Positions 46,302 through 55,281 of a DNA stretch of 64,000 nucleotides are shown in pieces (position 1 is the first letter of the stretch; the number at the start of each line of letters is the position of its first letter). The position numbers were made by a program, and so were the translations under genes. Source of the stretch: Nitrospira sp. (GTDB taxonomy: Bacteria > Nitrospirota > Nitrospiria > Nitrospirales > Nitrospiraceae); NCBI GenBank assembly GCA_016873515.1, contig VGXB01000001.1:62001-126000 (forward strand), written 5' to 3'. Under the pieces are notes generated by a model that was given only the letters and a program-made list of their open reading frames with translations, searched no databases and was not told where the DNA came from.

Positions 46302-46991
46302 ATGATGAAGAAGGCTGCCGGACAGTTTTCTCGGCGAGAACGGGACGCCGTCTATCGCGTGATGTTTGAGCGCCGCGATGTGCGTCGAAATTTCCTGCCG
46401 ACGGCGATTTCTGATGAGGTGCTGATGCGTCTGTTGACGGCAGCGCATCATGCGGGATCGGTCGGGTTCATGCAACCATGGGATTTTGTGGTCATCCGCG
46501 ATCATGCCACCAAGGGGGCGGTGAAAGCGTTGTTTCTGCTGGCCAATGCCGAGGCTGCGACGCATTATCGGGGCGAGCAGGCCGCGCTCTACCGGGGCCT
46601 TAAGCTGGAAGGGATTGAGGAAGCCCCGATTAATATCGCGATAACCTGCAGCCGCCAGCGGGGCGGCCCGCATGTGTTGGGCCGTTCTACCGTGCGGGAT
46701 ACCGATTTATACAGTACCTGCTGCGCCATCCAGAATCTCTGGCTAGCCGCCCGGGCGGAGGGTATCGGAGTGGGATGGGTCAGTATTCTTGATCACGGGG
46801 CGCTGAAACGAGTGCTCGGTGTGCCGAAGCCCGTCAAAGTGCTGGCCTATCTCTGTCTGGGGTACGTATCGGATTTTGCAACACAGCCGGATTTAGAGCG
46901 TGCCGGGTGGCGTGAGCGGATTCCGGTGGAGCATCTCATTCACTACGAGTCATGGGGGAAAAACAAGGCTGGGTACGAAGGGAGACCCTAA
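46302..46991 (+). CDS. bluB: 5,6-dimethylbenzimidazole synthase
   Basis: BluB splits reduced flavin with oxygen to make the lower ligand of cobalamin. The roughly 229-residue nitroreductase-fold protein shows MFERRDVRRNFLPTAISDEV, AAHHAGSVGFMQPWDFVVIR, STCCAIQNLWLAARAEGIGV and GWVSILDHGALKRVLGVP, typical of BluB. Starts at 46293 (GTG), 46302 and 46305 are possible. It implies aerobic synthesis of dimethylbenzimidazole, supplied to CobT downstream. Its stop overlaps the next start (TAATG). Confidence 0.93.
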   Translation: MMKKAAGQFSRRERDAVYRVMFERRDVRRNFLPTAISDEVLMRLLTAAHHAGSVGFMQPWDFVVIRDHATKGAVKALFLLANAEAATHYRGEQAALYRGLKLEGIEEAPINIAITCSRQRGGPHVLGRSTVRDTDLYSTCCAIQNLWLAARAEGIGVGWVSILDHGALKRVLGVPKPVKVLAYLCLGYVSDFATQPDLERAGWRERIPVEHLIHYESWGKNKAGYEGRP

Positions 46992-47587
46992 TGCGCATTA
47001 CCAAGGTCTATACCAGAACGGGCGATGCGGGGAAGACGCGATTGGCCGGCGGGCAACAGGTGTGGAAGGACAGTTTGCGGGTTGAAGCCTATGGCACCAT
47101 CGATGAGCTGAACGCATCAGTCGGTGTCGTTCGCGTCATGAATGCTAAATCGGCAAATCTTCACGAAGAGGCACAGCAGCTGGAAGGGGAATTACGGTGG
47201 GTTCAAAACAAACTGTTCGACGTCGGCAGCATCCTGGCGACGGCGCCGGGGCAAACGTTTAAGAATATGCCGCACGTGGCGGCGTTAGACGTCACGCGGC
47301 TGGAAAAGCTGATCGATCGCTGCCAAAAGGAGCTCGCGCCTCTGAAAGAATTCATCTTGCCCGGCGGCGGCAAAGTGTCCGGGTTTCTTCATCAGGCCCG
47401 GACGATCTGCCGCCGGGCCGAACGACTGTGCGTGGCACTCTCAAAAACCGAACCGATCGATCCGACGATCATCAAGTTCGTCAATCGACTGAGCGATACG
47501 TTGTTTGTTCTGGCTCGCTGGGTGGCCCAAACACAGGGCGAGCCAGAATTCTTATGGGAACGGAATGTCACCCAGAAAGTTGACTAA
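46991..47587 (+). CDS. PduO-type corrinoid adenosyltransferase
   Basis: Attaches the 5'-deoxyadenosyl group of ATP to cob(I)alamin or cobinamide. The 198-residue protein begins KVYTRTGDAGKTRLAGGQQV, the ATP-binding N-terminus of the PduO family, and has YGTIDELNASVGVVR, LPGGGKVSGFLHQARTICRR and VNRLSDTLFVLARW. The start overlaps the bluB stop. It supplies the adenosylated cobinamide used by the following genes. Confidence 0.95.
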   Translation: MRITKVYTRTGDAGKTRLAGGQQVWKDSLRVEAYGTIDELNASVGVVRVMNAKSANLHEEAQQLEGELRWVQNKLFDVGSILATAPGQTFKNMPHVAALDVTRLEKLIDRCQKELAPLKEFILPGGGKVSGFLHQARTICRRAERLCVALSKTEPIDPTIIKFVNRLSDTLFVLARWVAQTQGEPEFLWERNVTQKVD

Positions 47588-48125
47588 ACGTCACCCGACC
47601 CGCCGAACCATAGGGCGCATCATCTTAGTGCTGGGCGGGGCATCGTCTGGGAAAAGTGAGGCGGCGCTCCAGCTGGCCGGCGCATCCGAGCCCCGTGCGT
47701 TTGTCGCAACAGGACAGGCGCTGGATGACGAGATGGCTGCACGGATTGCGCGGCACCAGGCTGGACGCCCACAGAATTGGGATACGGTTGAAGAGCCGAT
47801 CGACGTGGAGGCATGGTTTGCCCAGCAGGGATCACAGTATCGGACGATTTTGTTTGACTGCGTGACGTTGTGGGTGAGCAATCTGGTCGGGATCGGTTTC
47901 GACGAGCGGACCATCCTCGCGCGAACCGGCTCGGTTCTTCACGCAATGCGCACGGCGGCTTCCCGAGTGATCATTGTCAGCAACGAGTTGGGCCTCGGTC
48001 TAGTGCCGACGGAGTCACACACACGTGCGTTCCGCGATGTGGCCGGACGGGTGAATCAGCAGATCGCTGCCGAAGCCGATGAGGTTTATCTAGTGATTAG
48101 TGGGTTGCCGCTTCGCCTGAAGTGA
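47565..48125 (+). CDS. cobU: Adenosylcobinamide kinase / guanylyltransferase
   Basis: A 186-residue enzyme that phosphorylates adenosylcobinamide and adds GMP. The P-loop LVLGGASSGKSEAA, RIARHQAGRPQNWDTVEEP, LFDCVTLWVSN and VSNELGLGLVPTESHTRAFR are characteristic. The start at 47565 lies within the end of the adenosyltransferase gene (23 bases). Its guanosyl product is joined with the lower ligand by CobS. Confidence 0.94.
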   Translation: MSPRKLTKRHPTRRTIGRIILVLGGASSGKSEAALQLAGASEPRAFVATGQALDDEMAARIARHQAGRPQNWDTVEEPIDVEAWFAQQGSQYRTILFDCVTLWVSNLVGIGFDERTILARTGSVLHAMRTAASRVIIVSNELGLGLVPTESHTRAFRDVAGRVNQQIAAEADEVYLVISGLPLRLK

Positions 48126-48139
48126 ATAGAGGAGCCCTC

Positions 48140-49192
48140 ATGTCGATATCAGGCACGTGCCGTCGAATCCAGCCGCTCGATACACGTCTGCGTGCCGCCG
48201 CGCAGGCCAGGCTCGATCGATTAACCAAACCGCTGGGCAGTCTGGGGCGGTTGGAGGAATTAGCCTCGTCCTACGTCACGATGACAGGGGAGCTCAAGCC
48301 GAACGTTCCACGTGGCGTGGTGTTTACCTTTGCTGCTGATCATGGAGTAGCCGCGGAAGGGGTGAGCGCGTATCCGCGTGAGGTGACTTCTCAGATGGTA
48401 CTAAATTTCTTGCGCGGCGGCGCCGGTGTAAATGTGCTATCGCGGCATGCTGGCGTGGACGTGCGTGTGGTGGACATCGGCGTCGATCATGAGTTTGGAC
48501 CGGTGTCAGGTCTACTCGATCGAAAGGTCATGAAGGGGACGCGCAATCTGTCGGTTGAATCGGCGATGACGCGCGTCCAAGCGGAACAGGCCGTGCAAGT
48601 TGGGATTGAGCTGGCGGAAGAAGCGGTGCGCGATGGGGTTGGCCTGATTGGAACCGGCGAGATGGGCATCGGCAATACCACGCCGAGTGCTGCTGTCACC
48701 GCCGTGATGACCGGTCGGCCCGTTTCCGCTGTGACTGGGCGAGGGACCGGTCTCGATGAGGCCGGTCGGGCGCATAAAGTTGCGGTGATTCAACGGGCGC
48801 TCAATCTGCATCGTCTTGATCGGGCTGATCCACTCGATGTCCTTGAGAAAGTTGGAGGGCTGGAAATCGGCGGACTGGCTGGACTAATCCTCGGTGCGGC
48901 GGCCGCTCGGGTTCCCATTGTGTTGGACGGGTTCATTGCCGGTGCGGCGGCGCTCATTGCCGTTGGGCTTCAGCCATTCTGCCAGGGGTATCTCATCGCC
49001 TCGCATCGGTCGGTCGAGCAGGGGCATCGCGTCATGTTGGACCATCTGGGTTTGAAACCGCTCTTGGATCTCGACTTGCGACTTGGCGAAGGCACAGGGG
49101 CCTGCTTGGGCATGGATCTGGTTTGCGCCGCGATCAAGATCTACACCGAAATGGCGACGTTCGGTGAAGCTGGAGTTTCAGAGAAGGGCTAA
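48140..49192 (+). CDS. cobT: Nicotinate-nucleotide--dimethylbenzimidazole phosphoribosyltransferase
   Basis: Makes alpha-ribazole phosphate from nicotinate mononucleotide and dimethylbenzimidazole. The 350-residue protein has RLDRLTKPLGSLGRLEELA, FAADHGVAAEGVSAYPREVT, GTGEMGIGNTTPSAAVTAVM and the catalytic-glutamate region LRLGEGTGACLGMDL. The ATG at 48140 has a GGAG five bases upstream; the GTG at 48122 overlapping cobU is less likely. Acts on the product of BluB. Confidence 0.95.
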   Translation: MSISGTCRRIQPLDTRLRAAAQARLDRLTKPLGSLGRLEELASSYVTMTGELKPNVPRGVVFTFAADHGVAAEGVSAYPREVTSQMVLNFLRGGAGVNVLSRHAGVDVRVVDIGVDHEFGPVSGLLDRKVMKGTRNLSVESAMTRVQAEQAVQVGIELAEEAVRDGVGLIGTGEMGIGNTTPSAAVTAVMTGRPVSAVTGRGTGLDEAGRAHKVAVIQRALNLHRLDRADPLDVLEKVGGLEIGGLAGLILGAAAARVPIVLDGFIAGAAALIAVGLQPFCQGYLIASHRSVEQGHRVMLDHLGLKPLLDLDLRLGEGTGACLGMDLVCAAIKIYTEMATFGEAGVSEKG

Positions 49193-49196
49193 TCAC

Positions 49197-49961
49197 ATGG
49201 GAACTGTCGCACGTCCGTTTATCTTTGCCTGGCATTTTCTCACCACGATTCCCTTGAGCCGGGCTCATCATGAGCCGACGGCGCCGGAACTGGCTGCCTC
49301 GATGGTCTGGTATCCCGTTGTTGGATTGCTGATCGGCGGCGGGCTGGTTGCAGCCGACTGGGCGCTGCGTCTTGTCGTTGAATCGGCCGTGGTGAATGCG
49401 TTGTTGATCCTGCTTTTGGTTGTACTCACGCGCGGGCTCCATCAGGATGGGTTGGCCGATACGCTGGACGGACTGGCCGGAGGGCACACGCTGCCGGAAC
49501 GGCTGTCGATCATGCGTGATCCTCGCATCGGCGCACTCGGGGCGACCGGCCTCTTTCTGTCGCTGATTCTCCGGTATGCGGGCTTGATGGCGCTGCCGCA
49601 AGAGCTGCGGGTGCCGGCCTTGTGTTGCATGCCGGCCGTCGGTCGCTGGACGATGGTGACGCTGGCCTGGACGTCTCCCTCTGCCAGAGCGGAGGGAGGG
49701 TTGGCAGCGCCGTTCCTCAAACATTTGTCATGGCAGCACGTGGCCCTGTCCACTCTCATCCTGGGGGTTGGACTGGCGGGAGGTTTTGGTGCGGTCGGCG
49801 CGGGTCTGATTATCATGGCAGGGACCGGAGTTGTACACGTGAGTTGGCGAGCCTGCCGTAGGTGGTTCGGCGGTATCACCGGGGATACCCTGGGAGCGAC
49901 CAATGAAGTGATCGAAATTCTCTTCCTGCTACTTGTTCCTCTCTTACTCCGATTGTCATGA
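49197..49961 (+). CDS. cobS: Cobalamin-5-phosphate synthase
   Basis: Inner-membrane enzyme that joins adenosylcobinamide-GDP with alpha-ribazole phosphate. The 254-residue protein has six or seven hydrophobic helices, the acidic motif HQDGLADTLDGLAGG, RLSIMRDPRIGALGATGLF and the C-terminal GGITGDTLGATNEVIEILF. I take the ATG at 49197 behind a GAGAAGGG; the frame is open upstream into cobT. Its stop overlaps the cbiB start. Confidence 0.95.
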   Translation: MGTVARPFIFAWHFLTTIPLSRAHHEPTAPELAASMVWYPVVGLLIGGGLVAADWALRLVVESAVVNALLILLLVVLTRGLHQDGLADTLDGLAGGHTLPERLSIMRDPRIGALGATGLFLSLILRYAGLMALPQELRVPALCCMPAVGRWTMVTLAWTSPSARAEGGLAAPFLKHLSWQHVALSTLILGVGLAGGFGAVGAGLIIMAGTGVVHVSWRACRRWFGGITGDTLGATNEVIEILFLLLVPLLLRLS

Positions 49962-50914
49962 CTGGCGGCGAACTCCTCATGGCGTCTGCGCTGGATGCGG
50001 TCGTCGGCGATCCTCGCTGGGTGCCGCATCCAGTCCGTCTGATCGGGCGATGCATCGCCTCGGTCGATTGCCGCATACGGACGATCTGCCGAAGCGCCAT
50101 GAGTCTTCGGATCGCAGGGATTTGTGTGGCCGGTGGACTGCCGATCCTGACCTATGCCATTGCTGCAGTCCTCATTGAAGAGGCGGAACGGCTGGGCGGA
50201 TGGTTGGGATCGGCGCTGTCGATTGTGTTGGCGGCAACGACTCTTGCCGCGCGAGATTTATGGGACCATGTCTGCGCAGTGGATAGACCACTCAACGCTG
50301 GGGATCTTCCGGCCGCGCGGCGAGCCGTGGCGATGATTGTGAGTCGGGACACGGAGGATTTGTCCGATTCGGAAGTCGCCCGCGCGACGGTGGAAACGGT
50401 TGCGGAAAGCGCGGCGGATGGGGTGATCGCGCCGTTGTTCTATCTGGCGGTCGGCGGCGCTCCGCTGGCCCTGGCATACAAAGCGATCAACACGCTGGAT
50501 TCGATGATCGGTCATCGGGATGAACGGTATGCTGATTTCGGATGGGCGTCGGCCCGGCTTGATGATTTGGCCAATTGGATTCCCGCCCGTGCAACAGCGG
50601 TGCTGCTCCTCCTTGGAGCTGGTCTGAGTACAGGACAACTCGGACGACTCCGTCAGGGCTGGCGAGTGTTTCGACGCGATGGCGCAAAGCACCCTAGTCC
50701 GAACAGCGGTAAGCCGGAGGCGGCGATGGCCGGAATCTTGGGAGTGCGGTTGGGTGGCCCCAACTTCTATGATGGGCTCGCGCAGGACCGCCCTGTTCTC
50801 GGTGCCGAAGGGCGCCCTGTGCAGCCAGGCGACATTGCTCCCGCTGCAAAGAGTATGGCCGCAGCTTCGGCGCTGGGCGCCTGTGTCGCAGCGGGGTTTC
50901 GATGGCTCCTCTGA
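49958..50914 (+). CDS. cbiB: Adenosylcobinamide-phosphate synthase
   Basis: Membrane protein that attaches aminopropanol (or its phosphate) to cobyric acid. The 318-residue protein opens ASALDAVVGDPRWVPHPVRL, has AARRAVAMIVSRDTEDLSDS, ATVETVAESAADGVIAPLFY and AMAGILGVRLGG, all CbiB signatures. It overlaps cobS by 4 bases and cobD by 13. With CbiZ downstream it allows cobyric acid to be rebuilt into cobinamide. Confidence 0.95.
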   Translation: MTGGELLMASALDAVVGDPRWVPHPVRLIGRCIASVDCRIRTICRSAMSLRIAGICVAGGLPILTYAIAAVLIEEAERLGGWLGSALSIVLAATTLAARDLWDHVCAVDRPLNAGDLPAARRAVAMIVSRDTEDLSDSEVARATVETVAESAADGVIAPLFYLAVGGAPLALAYKAINTLDSMIGHRDERYADFGWASARLDDLANWIPARATAVLLLLGAGLSTGQLGRLRQGWRVFRRDGAKHPSPNSGKPEAAMAGILGVRLGGPNFYDGLAQDRPVLGAEGRPVQPGDIAPAAKSMAAASALGACVAAGFRWLL

Positions 50915-52011
50915 AGAGGCGGTTGCATGGCGGAGATGTGTATGCCGCGGCACGCGAATTAGGGCTTGATCCCAGAGCGATCCTGGACTTTAGCGCCAGT
51001 ATCAACCCTTTAGGTCCTTCTCCACGAGTCTGGAAGGCAATTGCAGATGCCAACCCGTTGTTGAGTCATTATCCGGACCCAGACTGTTGGGCACTTCGGC
51101 AGGCCTTGGCGATGTGCTGGCAAATCGATCCGGAACATATCGTCGTGGGGAACGGCTCCACAGAGTTGATCGATGCCATCCCTCGCGCGCTGGGGATCAA
51201 CCGGCTGCTGGTCGTTCATCCCACGTTTTCAGAATATGCGGCTGCGGTTACGCGAGCCGGAGGAGAAGCCAGGGCACTCTATGCGGATAGAAGGGATCAG
51301 TACGCAATTCCGATCGACCGTCTCTGCCACGTGATGGGCACAGGGCGGAGCGAGGGCGTTTCCATCGACGGGGTCGTCCTCTGCAATCCTAATAGCCCGA
51401 CCGGGCAAGCCTGCTCTGCCGAGGATGTCGTACGGGTGGCGAAAGCCGCGCGCCGGCGAAATCTCTGGCTGATCATCGACGAAGCATTTGCGGACTATTG
51501 TTCCGAACGATCCGTTCTCTCACAAGCGGCATCGTGGTCGCATGTGGTTGTCTTGCGCAGCATGACGAAATTCTATGCGTTGCCGGGGCTGCGGGTGGGA
51601 TATGCGGTAGCGGCGCGTGCGACCGTCCGGCGATTGCAACGGCAGCTGCCCCCTTGGTCGGTCAACATGATGGGGCAGGTTGCCGCGCTGACCGCGTTGA
51701 ACGATAGGGCACATGCGGAAAAAAGCGTGCAATTCATGACGAAGGAACGACCGAAGTTGGCGGCATCGCTCGCAACTCTGCCTGGGTGTGTGACGCTCCC
51801 AACCTGTGCCAACTACTTCTGGATTGAGTTGCCGCGCAACTGGCGGGCGAGCGCAGTGGCTGAACAGTTGTGGCGCGAAGGGCTATTGATTCGCGATTGC
51901 TCCTCCGTTCCGGGAGCACATGCGTGGGCCATTCGGCTGGCCGTACGAACCCAACGGGAAAATGACCGACTTGTTCAGGCATTGTCGCAGGTGCTTCGCA
52001 GGAAATCGTGA
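50902..52011 (+). CDS. cobD: Threonine-phosphate decarboxylase
   Basis: PLP enzyme giving aminopropanol phosphate for the corrinoid side chain. The 369-residue protein resembles histidinol-phosphate aminotransferases: LKRRLHGGDVYAAARELG, ILDFSASINPLGPSP, VGNGSTELIDAIPRAL, CNPNSPTGQACSAEDV, IIDEAFADY and the PLP lysine in RSMTKFYALPGLRVGY. Placement between cbiB and cbiZ supports the decarboxylase rather than histidine biosynthesis. Confidence 0.92.
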   Translation: MAPLKRRLHGGDVYAAARELGLDPRAILDFSASINPLGPSPRVWKAIADANPLLSHYPDPDCWALRQALAMCWQIDPEHIVVGNGSTELIDAIPRALGINRLLVVHPTFSEYAAAVTRAGGEARALYADRRDQYAIPIDRLCHVMGTGRSEGVSIDGVVLCNPNSPTGQACSAEDVVRVAKAARRRNLWLIIDEAFADYCSERSVLSQAASWSHVVVLRSMTKFYALPGLRVGYAVAARATVRRLQRQLPPWSVNMMGQVAALTALNDRAHAEKSVQFMTKERPKLAASLATLPGCVTLPTCANYFWIELPRNWRASAVAEQLWREGLLIRDCSSVPGAHAWAIRLAVRTQRENDRLVQALSQVLRRKS

Positions 52012-52748
52012 TGATGAGGGATGGGCAAATCCGAGCGCGTGTCCAGACTCGCCACCGAGTCGTCGAACGTACCCTCATTATCGACCTTGGAGGACGAAGA
52101 CGCGTTCTCTCGTCTGCCCCGCACGGCGGTGGATTCACGCTGGCTTCGTATATTCTCAATCACCAAGTCGAGGCGCATCCCTCCGAGAACGGATGCCGGC
52201 CCACTCATTTTCCAAATCCCTCGCGCACCTTGAGAATCCTGGCGGACCGACTGGGGGTCGGCAAGGACACAGTTGGACTCATGACGGCGGTGCCAATGAC
52301 GCAACTGGTCAGGGCTCGGGCTCGTGTGGGAGATCTTTGGGTGGAGTGTTTCGCGACGGTCGGTGTCACGAATGCGGTGTGTGCAGGAGAGTGGCCCACG
52401 GCGCACACGCAGCGAAAGAGCACTGCGCACCCGGGCACGATCAATCTCATTCTCATTACGAACGGGCATCTGTCGCATGCAGCACTGGTTGGTACGGTGC
52501 AAGTCGCCACTGAGGCCAAAACTGGCCTATTGCGCGAGTACGCGGTGCCGAGTTGTCAGAGCCAAGCCACGGCCACAGGAACCGGCACGGATGCCGTCGT
52601 GATTGCCAGTCAGCTGCGTGGGCAGGGGCCACTGTATCAGTATAGTGGAACACACACCATTATAGGGGCGTTGATGGGACAGGTCGTTGCCCACTGTGTT
52701 GCCGAGGGACTTGAAAAGGCTAAAGCATGGCAAAAGCGACATCAATGA
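52008..52748 (+). CDS. cbiZ: Adenosylcobinamide amidohydrolase
   Basis: CbiZ removes the aminopropanol side chain from adenosylcobinamide or pseudocobalamin precursors to give adenosylcobyric acid, allowing remodelling of foreign corrinoids. The 246-residue protein shows RRRVLSSAPHGGGFTLASYI, LNHQVEA, GVGKDTVGLMTAVPM, TVGVTNAVCAGE, TINLILITNGHL and GTGTDAVVIAS, the pattern of this family. Starts GTG 52008, ATG 52011 or 52014 are all close; the first overlaps the cobD stop. It marks a salvage rather than a de novo pathway. Confidence 0.88.
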   Translation: MMMRDGQIRARVQTRHRVVERTLIIDLGGRRRVLSSAPHGGGFTLASYILNHQVEAHPSENGCRPTHFPNPSRTLRILADRLGVGKDTVGLMTAVPMTQLVRARARVGDLWVECFATVGVTNAVCAGEWPTAHTQRKSTAHPGTINLILITNGHLSHAALVGTVQVATEAKTGLLREYAVPSCQSQATATGTGTDAVVIASQLRGQGPLYQYSGTHTIIGALMGQVVAHCVAEGLEKAKAWQKRHQ

Positions 52749-53210
52749 AGGGGGAGGCGCTGGCTGTGCTCAGCGCCGGATCGGACGTCGACACGAATCG
52801 CATTGCCACGGTGCTATGCGGGCTCTTTGTCCGCGCCGGTCTCCAGGGCACGCCCTTGCAGGCGCAGAATATGTCGAATAATCCCTGTGTCACATGGGAC
52901 GGGAAAGAAATCGGCCTTGCGCCGGGACTGGAAGCACAGGCGTCCGCCTCGATCCTGAGGCTGATATGAACTCGATTGTACTCAGGCCTGACTGGGCCCG
53001 ATGCGCGCAAATCGTCGTGCAGGGAAAGGTTTGCAGGAAGGCGGACGCACAGGACTATTTCACGCACAAGACGCAGGTGGTCGACCCGTCCGGCCTGTGC
53101 CGACCCCGGGGTTTATTGAATGCGCCATGCCAGTACTGCGGGCGTTGGAAGCGGTGGAGCGCAGTCTGCGTGATCTTGGCAGCATCGACGAAGAATTTCT
53201 GAAAGAAGTG
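52727..53210 (+). pseudogene. cobQ: Remnant of cobyric acid synthase
   Basis: The start of a CobQ-like frame overlaps the cbiZ end: RIATVLCGLFVRAGLQGTPL followed by QAQNMSNNPCVTWDGKEIGL corresponds to the CobQ N-terminus (KAQNMSNNA, then a DGGEIGRAQ-like stretch). The normal GTSSGVGKS P-loop is degraded. A stop comes at 52967, and a frame beginning at 52966 continues with MNSIVLRPDWARCAQIVVQG, which matches the next CobQ segment (MNPVLLKP...VHG). The frame then ends by about 53200; some 300 residues of the enzyme are missing. Thus cobQ once belonged to this operon and has been lost. Confidence 0.75.
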
Positions 53211-53571
53211 CAGGACGGGATTCTAATTATAACGGAGCAACTCCGGCCGTTGCGCCCGCAAGGCGCAACCGATGTCGTCACCTCGTCTCAGCTAGCGTCG
53301 CGCGCAGCTCATGTTTCGCACTGAAAGAGGTGACCGAGACGATTTCTGCAGCGACGATCACGACTTTTTCCCAGGGCGTGCTGTTGTTTCTGAGTGCGGC
53401 GGCCTACCGAAAAGACGAGACATTGCCGTAACGATTGCAGAGTGCAGAAGGACGCATTCAATCGTGGCCCCCCATGGCGGAACAGTGCGTGACGCTCGTC
53501 AATATTTCTTTATCTCAGCTGGTCACACCGATGGGCTGTTTATTGTCATGGGATCTGACTTGTGATGGGGT

Positions 53572-53600
53572 TTGGATCTGGCAGGTGATCCCGTTATAAT
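53572..53600 (+). promoter_or_regulatory. Probable promoter
   Basis: TTGGAT (53572-53577) and a perfect TATAAT (53595-53600) are 17 bases apart and lie just upstream of the membrane-protein gene at 53633. CCTCC (53606-53610) can pair with the GGAGG (53622-53626) that would be its ribosome binding site. Confidence 0.7.
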
Positions 53601-53632
53601 GCCGACCTCCAACGGATCGTCGGAGGCCACAC

Positions 53633-54178
53633 GTGCCCAAGCTCATTACCGCACATTACCCTGGACAAGTCGACAAACAGGCGCGTGAGTATGTGCGGAC
53701 ATTTATTCTTTTTCCGTCCGGCATTGTGGGATTATTTTGTTTAGTCAGTGGAATCGGTGGCTTGGGATACCAATGGATGGCGACCGACACGTATTCCTGG
53801 ACCACCTTTGCCGCGAGCTCGATGCTGATTTTGGTTGGCGTAGTCCTCGGTATTGCCCAAACGTCGTACCACCGGTTCATATTTGCAAAATTTCCAGAGG
53901 TTTGGGCGGCTCGGATGAGCGCCCGAATGAAGCAGCGGGCGGGGGGGAACCGGGTGCGGATGAAAAAGGAAACGCCGGCCCAATCGATCGAGCATCCCGG
54001 ACGCCAACTGATTCCGGTGGCCTATCTCGCCGGTGTTGCGCTTTTGGTGGGGAGCGGGGTGGCGGGGATCGTGTATGGAGAGGTCCATCCGATCCCGGCG
54101 GTACTTATGCCATGGGCGGGATTCTATTGGGCGAAACTGTTCCTTTGGCGGCGTGTGATTATGCCGGAGAAACCGTAA
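53633..54178 (+). CDS. Hypothetical inner-membrane protein
   Basis: A 181-residue protein from a GTG start behind GGAGG. Two hydrophobic segments lie near residues 23-45 and 55-75, a basic stretch with MSARMKQRAGGNRVRMKK in the middle, and two more hydrophobic segments near 125-160. I do not recognise the family. It has its own promoter and converges with the lpxD end; function unknown. Confidence 0.7.
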   Translation: MPKLITAHYPGQVDKQAREYVRTFILFPSGIVGLFCLVSGIGGLGYQWMATDTYSWTTFAASSMLILVGVVLGIAQTSYHRFIFAKFPEVWAARMSARMKQRAGGNRVRMKKETPAQSIEHPGRQLIPVAYLAGVALLVGSGVAGIVYGEVHPIPAVLMPWAGFYWAKLFLWRRVIMPEKP

Positions 54179-54185
54179 CTAATGA

Positions 54186-55274
54186 TTATTTTGCACGGGG
54201 CGCTCTGGCCTTCTTGGCTGGCGTTCGGCGCAGGGATTGCTCCAGCTGCTCCACTCGCTCCACCAAGTTTCGAACTTGCTGATTGATCTCCGGGAGATGA
54301 TGAATGACGCCCTGAACTTTCAGCGCCCGTTCGCGCAGAAGGGCAGGAGTTCCTCCGACGATCTGACTCGATTCCACGCTGCGATTGACTCCTGATTTGG
54401 CGGCGATCATGACGTGATCGCCGATCGTGATATGGTCCGAGAGGCCGGCTTGTCCGCCAATGATCACATGGTGGCCGATGGTCGTACTGCCAGCGATCCC
54501 CACCTGGGCAACCAAAATACAATGTTCGCCCACGGTTACGTTATGTGCCACCTGGACTAAATTGTCGACTTTGGTCCCTTGTTTGATCTGCGTGACCCCA
54601 AGGGTGGCACGATCGACGGTCACGTTCGCACCTAGCTCCACATCGTCTTCAATGACCACACTGCCAAGCTGAGGTATTTTCTGATGGCGGCCCTGGTGCT
54701 GGACATAGCCGAATCCATCAGCTCCGATGACGGTGCCGCTGTGCACAATCACACGAGCTCCCAGCGAGCAACCTTCCCGTACTACCACGTTTGGATAGAG
54801 CACACAATCGTCTCCGATTGTAGAGTCTGACCCCACGAAGACGCCAGGATAGAGTGTGACGCGGGCGCCGATGGTGACGCGGTCACCGAGGGTCACGAAT
54901 GGCCAGATTGACGGATCGGCTCCAATGGTAACGCCGGTGCCTTGCGTGATTCCGTCGGCGACGCCGCGAGGCGGAGTTGGTCGTACGTACAACTGTTGTG
55001 CCACCATGGCAAACGCCATCAAGGGATGTTCCACGACGATTTGTGGAATCGTCAGTTCCGGCACATGACGATGAATCAGTACCGCGGCGGCTTGAAATCC
55101 GTCCGGCAGCTTCAGCGCTTTGTCGTTGACAATGAACGACAGGGCTTGTGGGGTCGCTTCGGAGAGACTCGCCAATTCCGAAATCGCCGTGTTTTCGTCG
55201 CCATGGATGGTTCCGCCAATAAGTTGGTGGATTTGGGTCAGGGAAATCGAAATGGGCAGCTTCGGCAAGGCCAT
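54186..55274 (-). CDS. lpxD: UDP-3-O-acylglucosamine N-acyltransferase
   Basis: Third enzyme of lipid A synthesis, adding the N-linked hydroxyacyl chain from acyl-ACP. The 362-residue protein has a UDP-binding N-domain (residues 1-100), then hexapeptide repeats of a left-handed beta helix (IGADPSIWPFVTLGDRVTIG, VIVHSGTVIGADGFGY) with the catalytic histidine in VDNLVQVAHNVTVGEHC, and a C-terminal helix with basic tail. Lies directly downstream of an acyl carrier protein gene, which could be its donor. Confidence 0.95.
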   Translation of the reverse strand: MALPKLPISISLTQIHQLIGGTIHGDENTAISELASLSEATPQALSFIVNDKALKLPDGFQAAAVLIHRHVPELTIPQIVVEHPLMAFAMVAQQLYVRPTPPRGVADGITQGTGVTIGADPSIWPFVTLGDRVTIGARVTLYPGVFVGSDSTIGDDCVLYPNVVVREGCSLGARVIVHSGTVIGADGFGYVQHQGRHQKIPQLGSVVIEDDVELGANVTVDRATLGVTQIKQGTKVDNLVQVAHNVTVGEHCILVAQVGIAGSTTIGHHVIIGGQAGLSDHITIGDHVMIAAKSGVNRSVESSQIVGGTPALLRERALKVQGVIHHLPEINQQVRNLVERVEQLEQSLRRTPAKKARAPRAK

Positions 55275-55281
55275 GGTGTTA

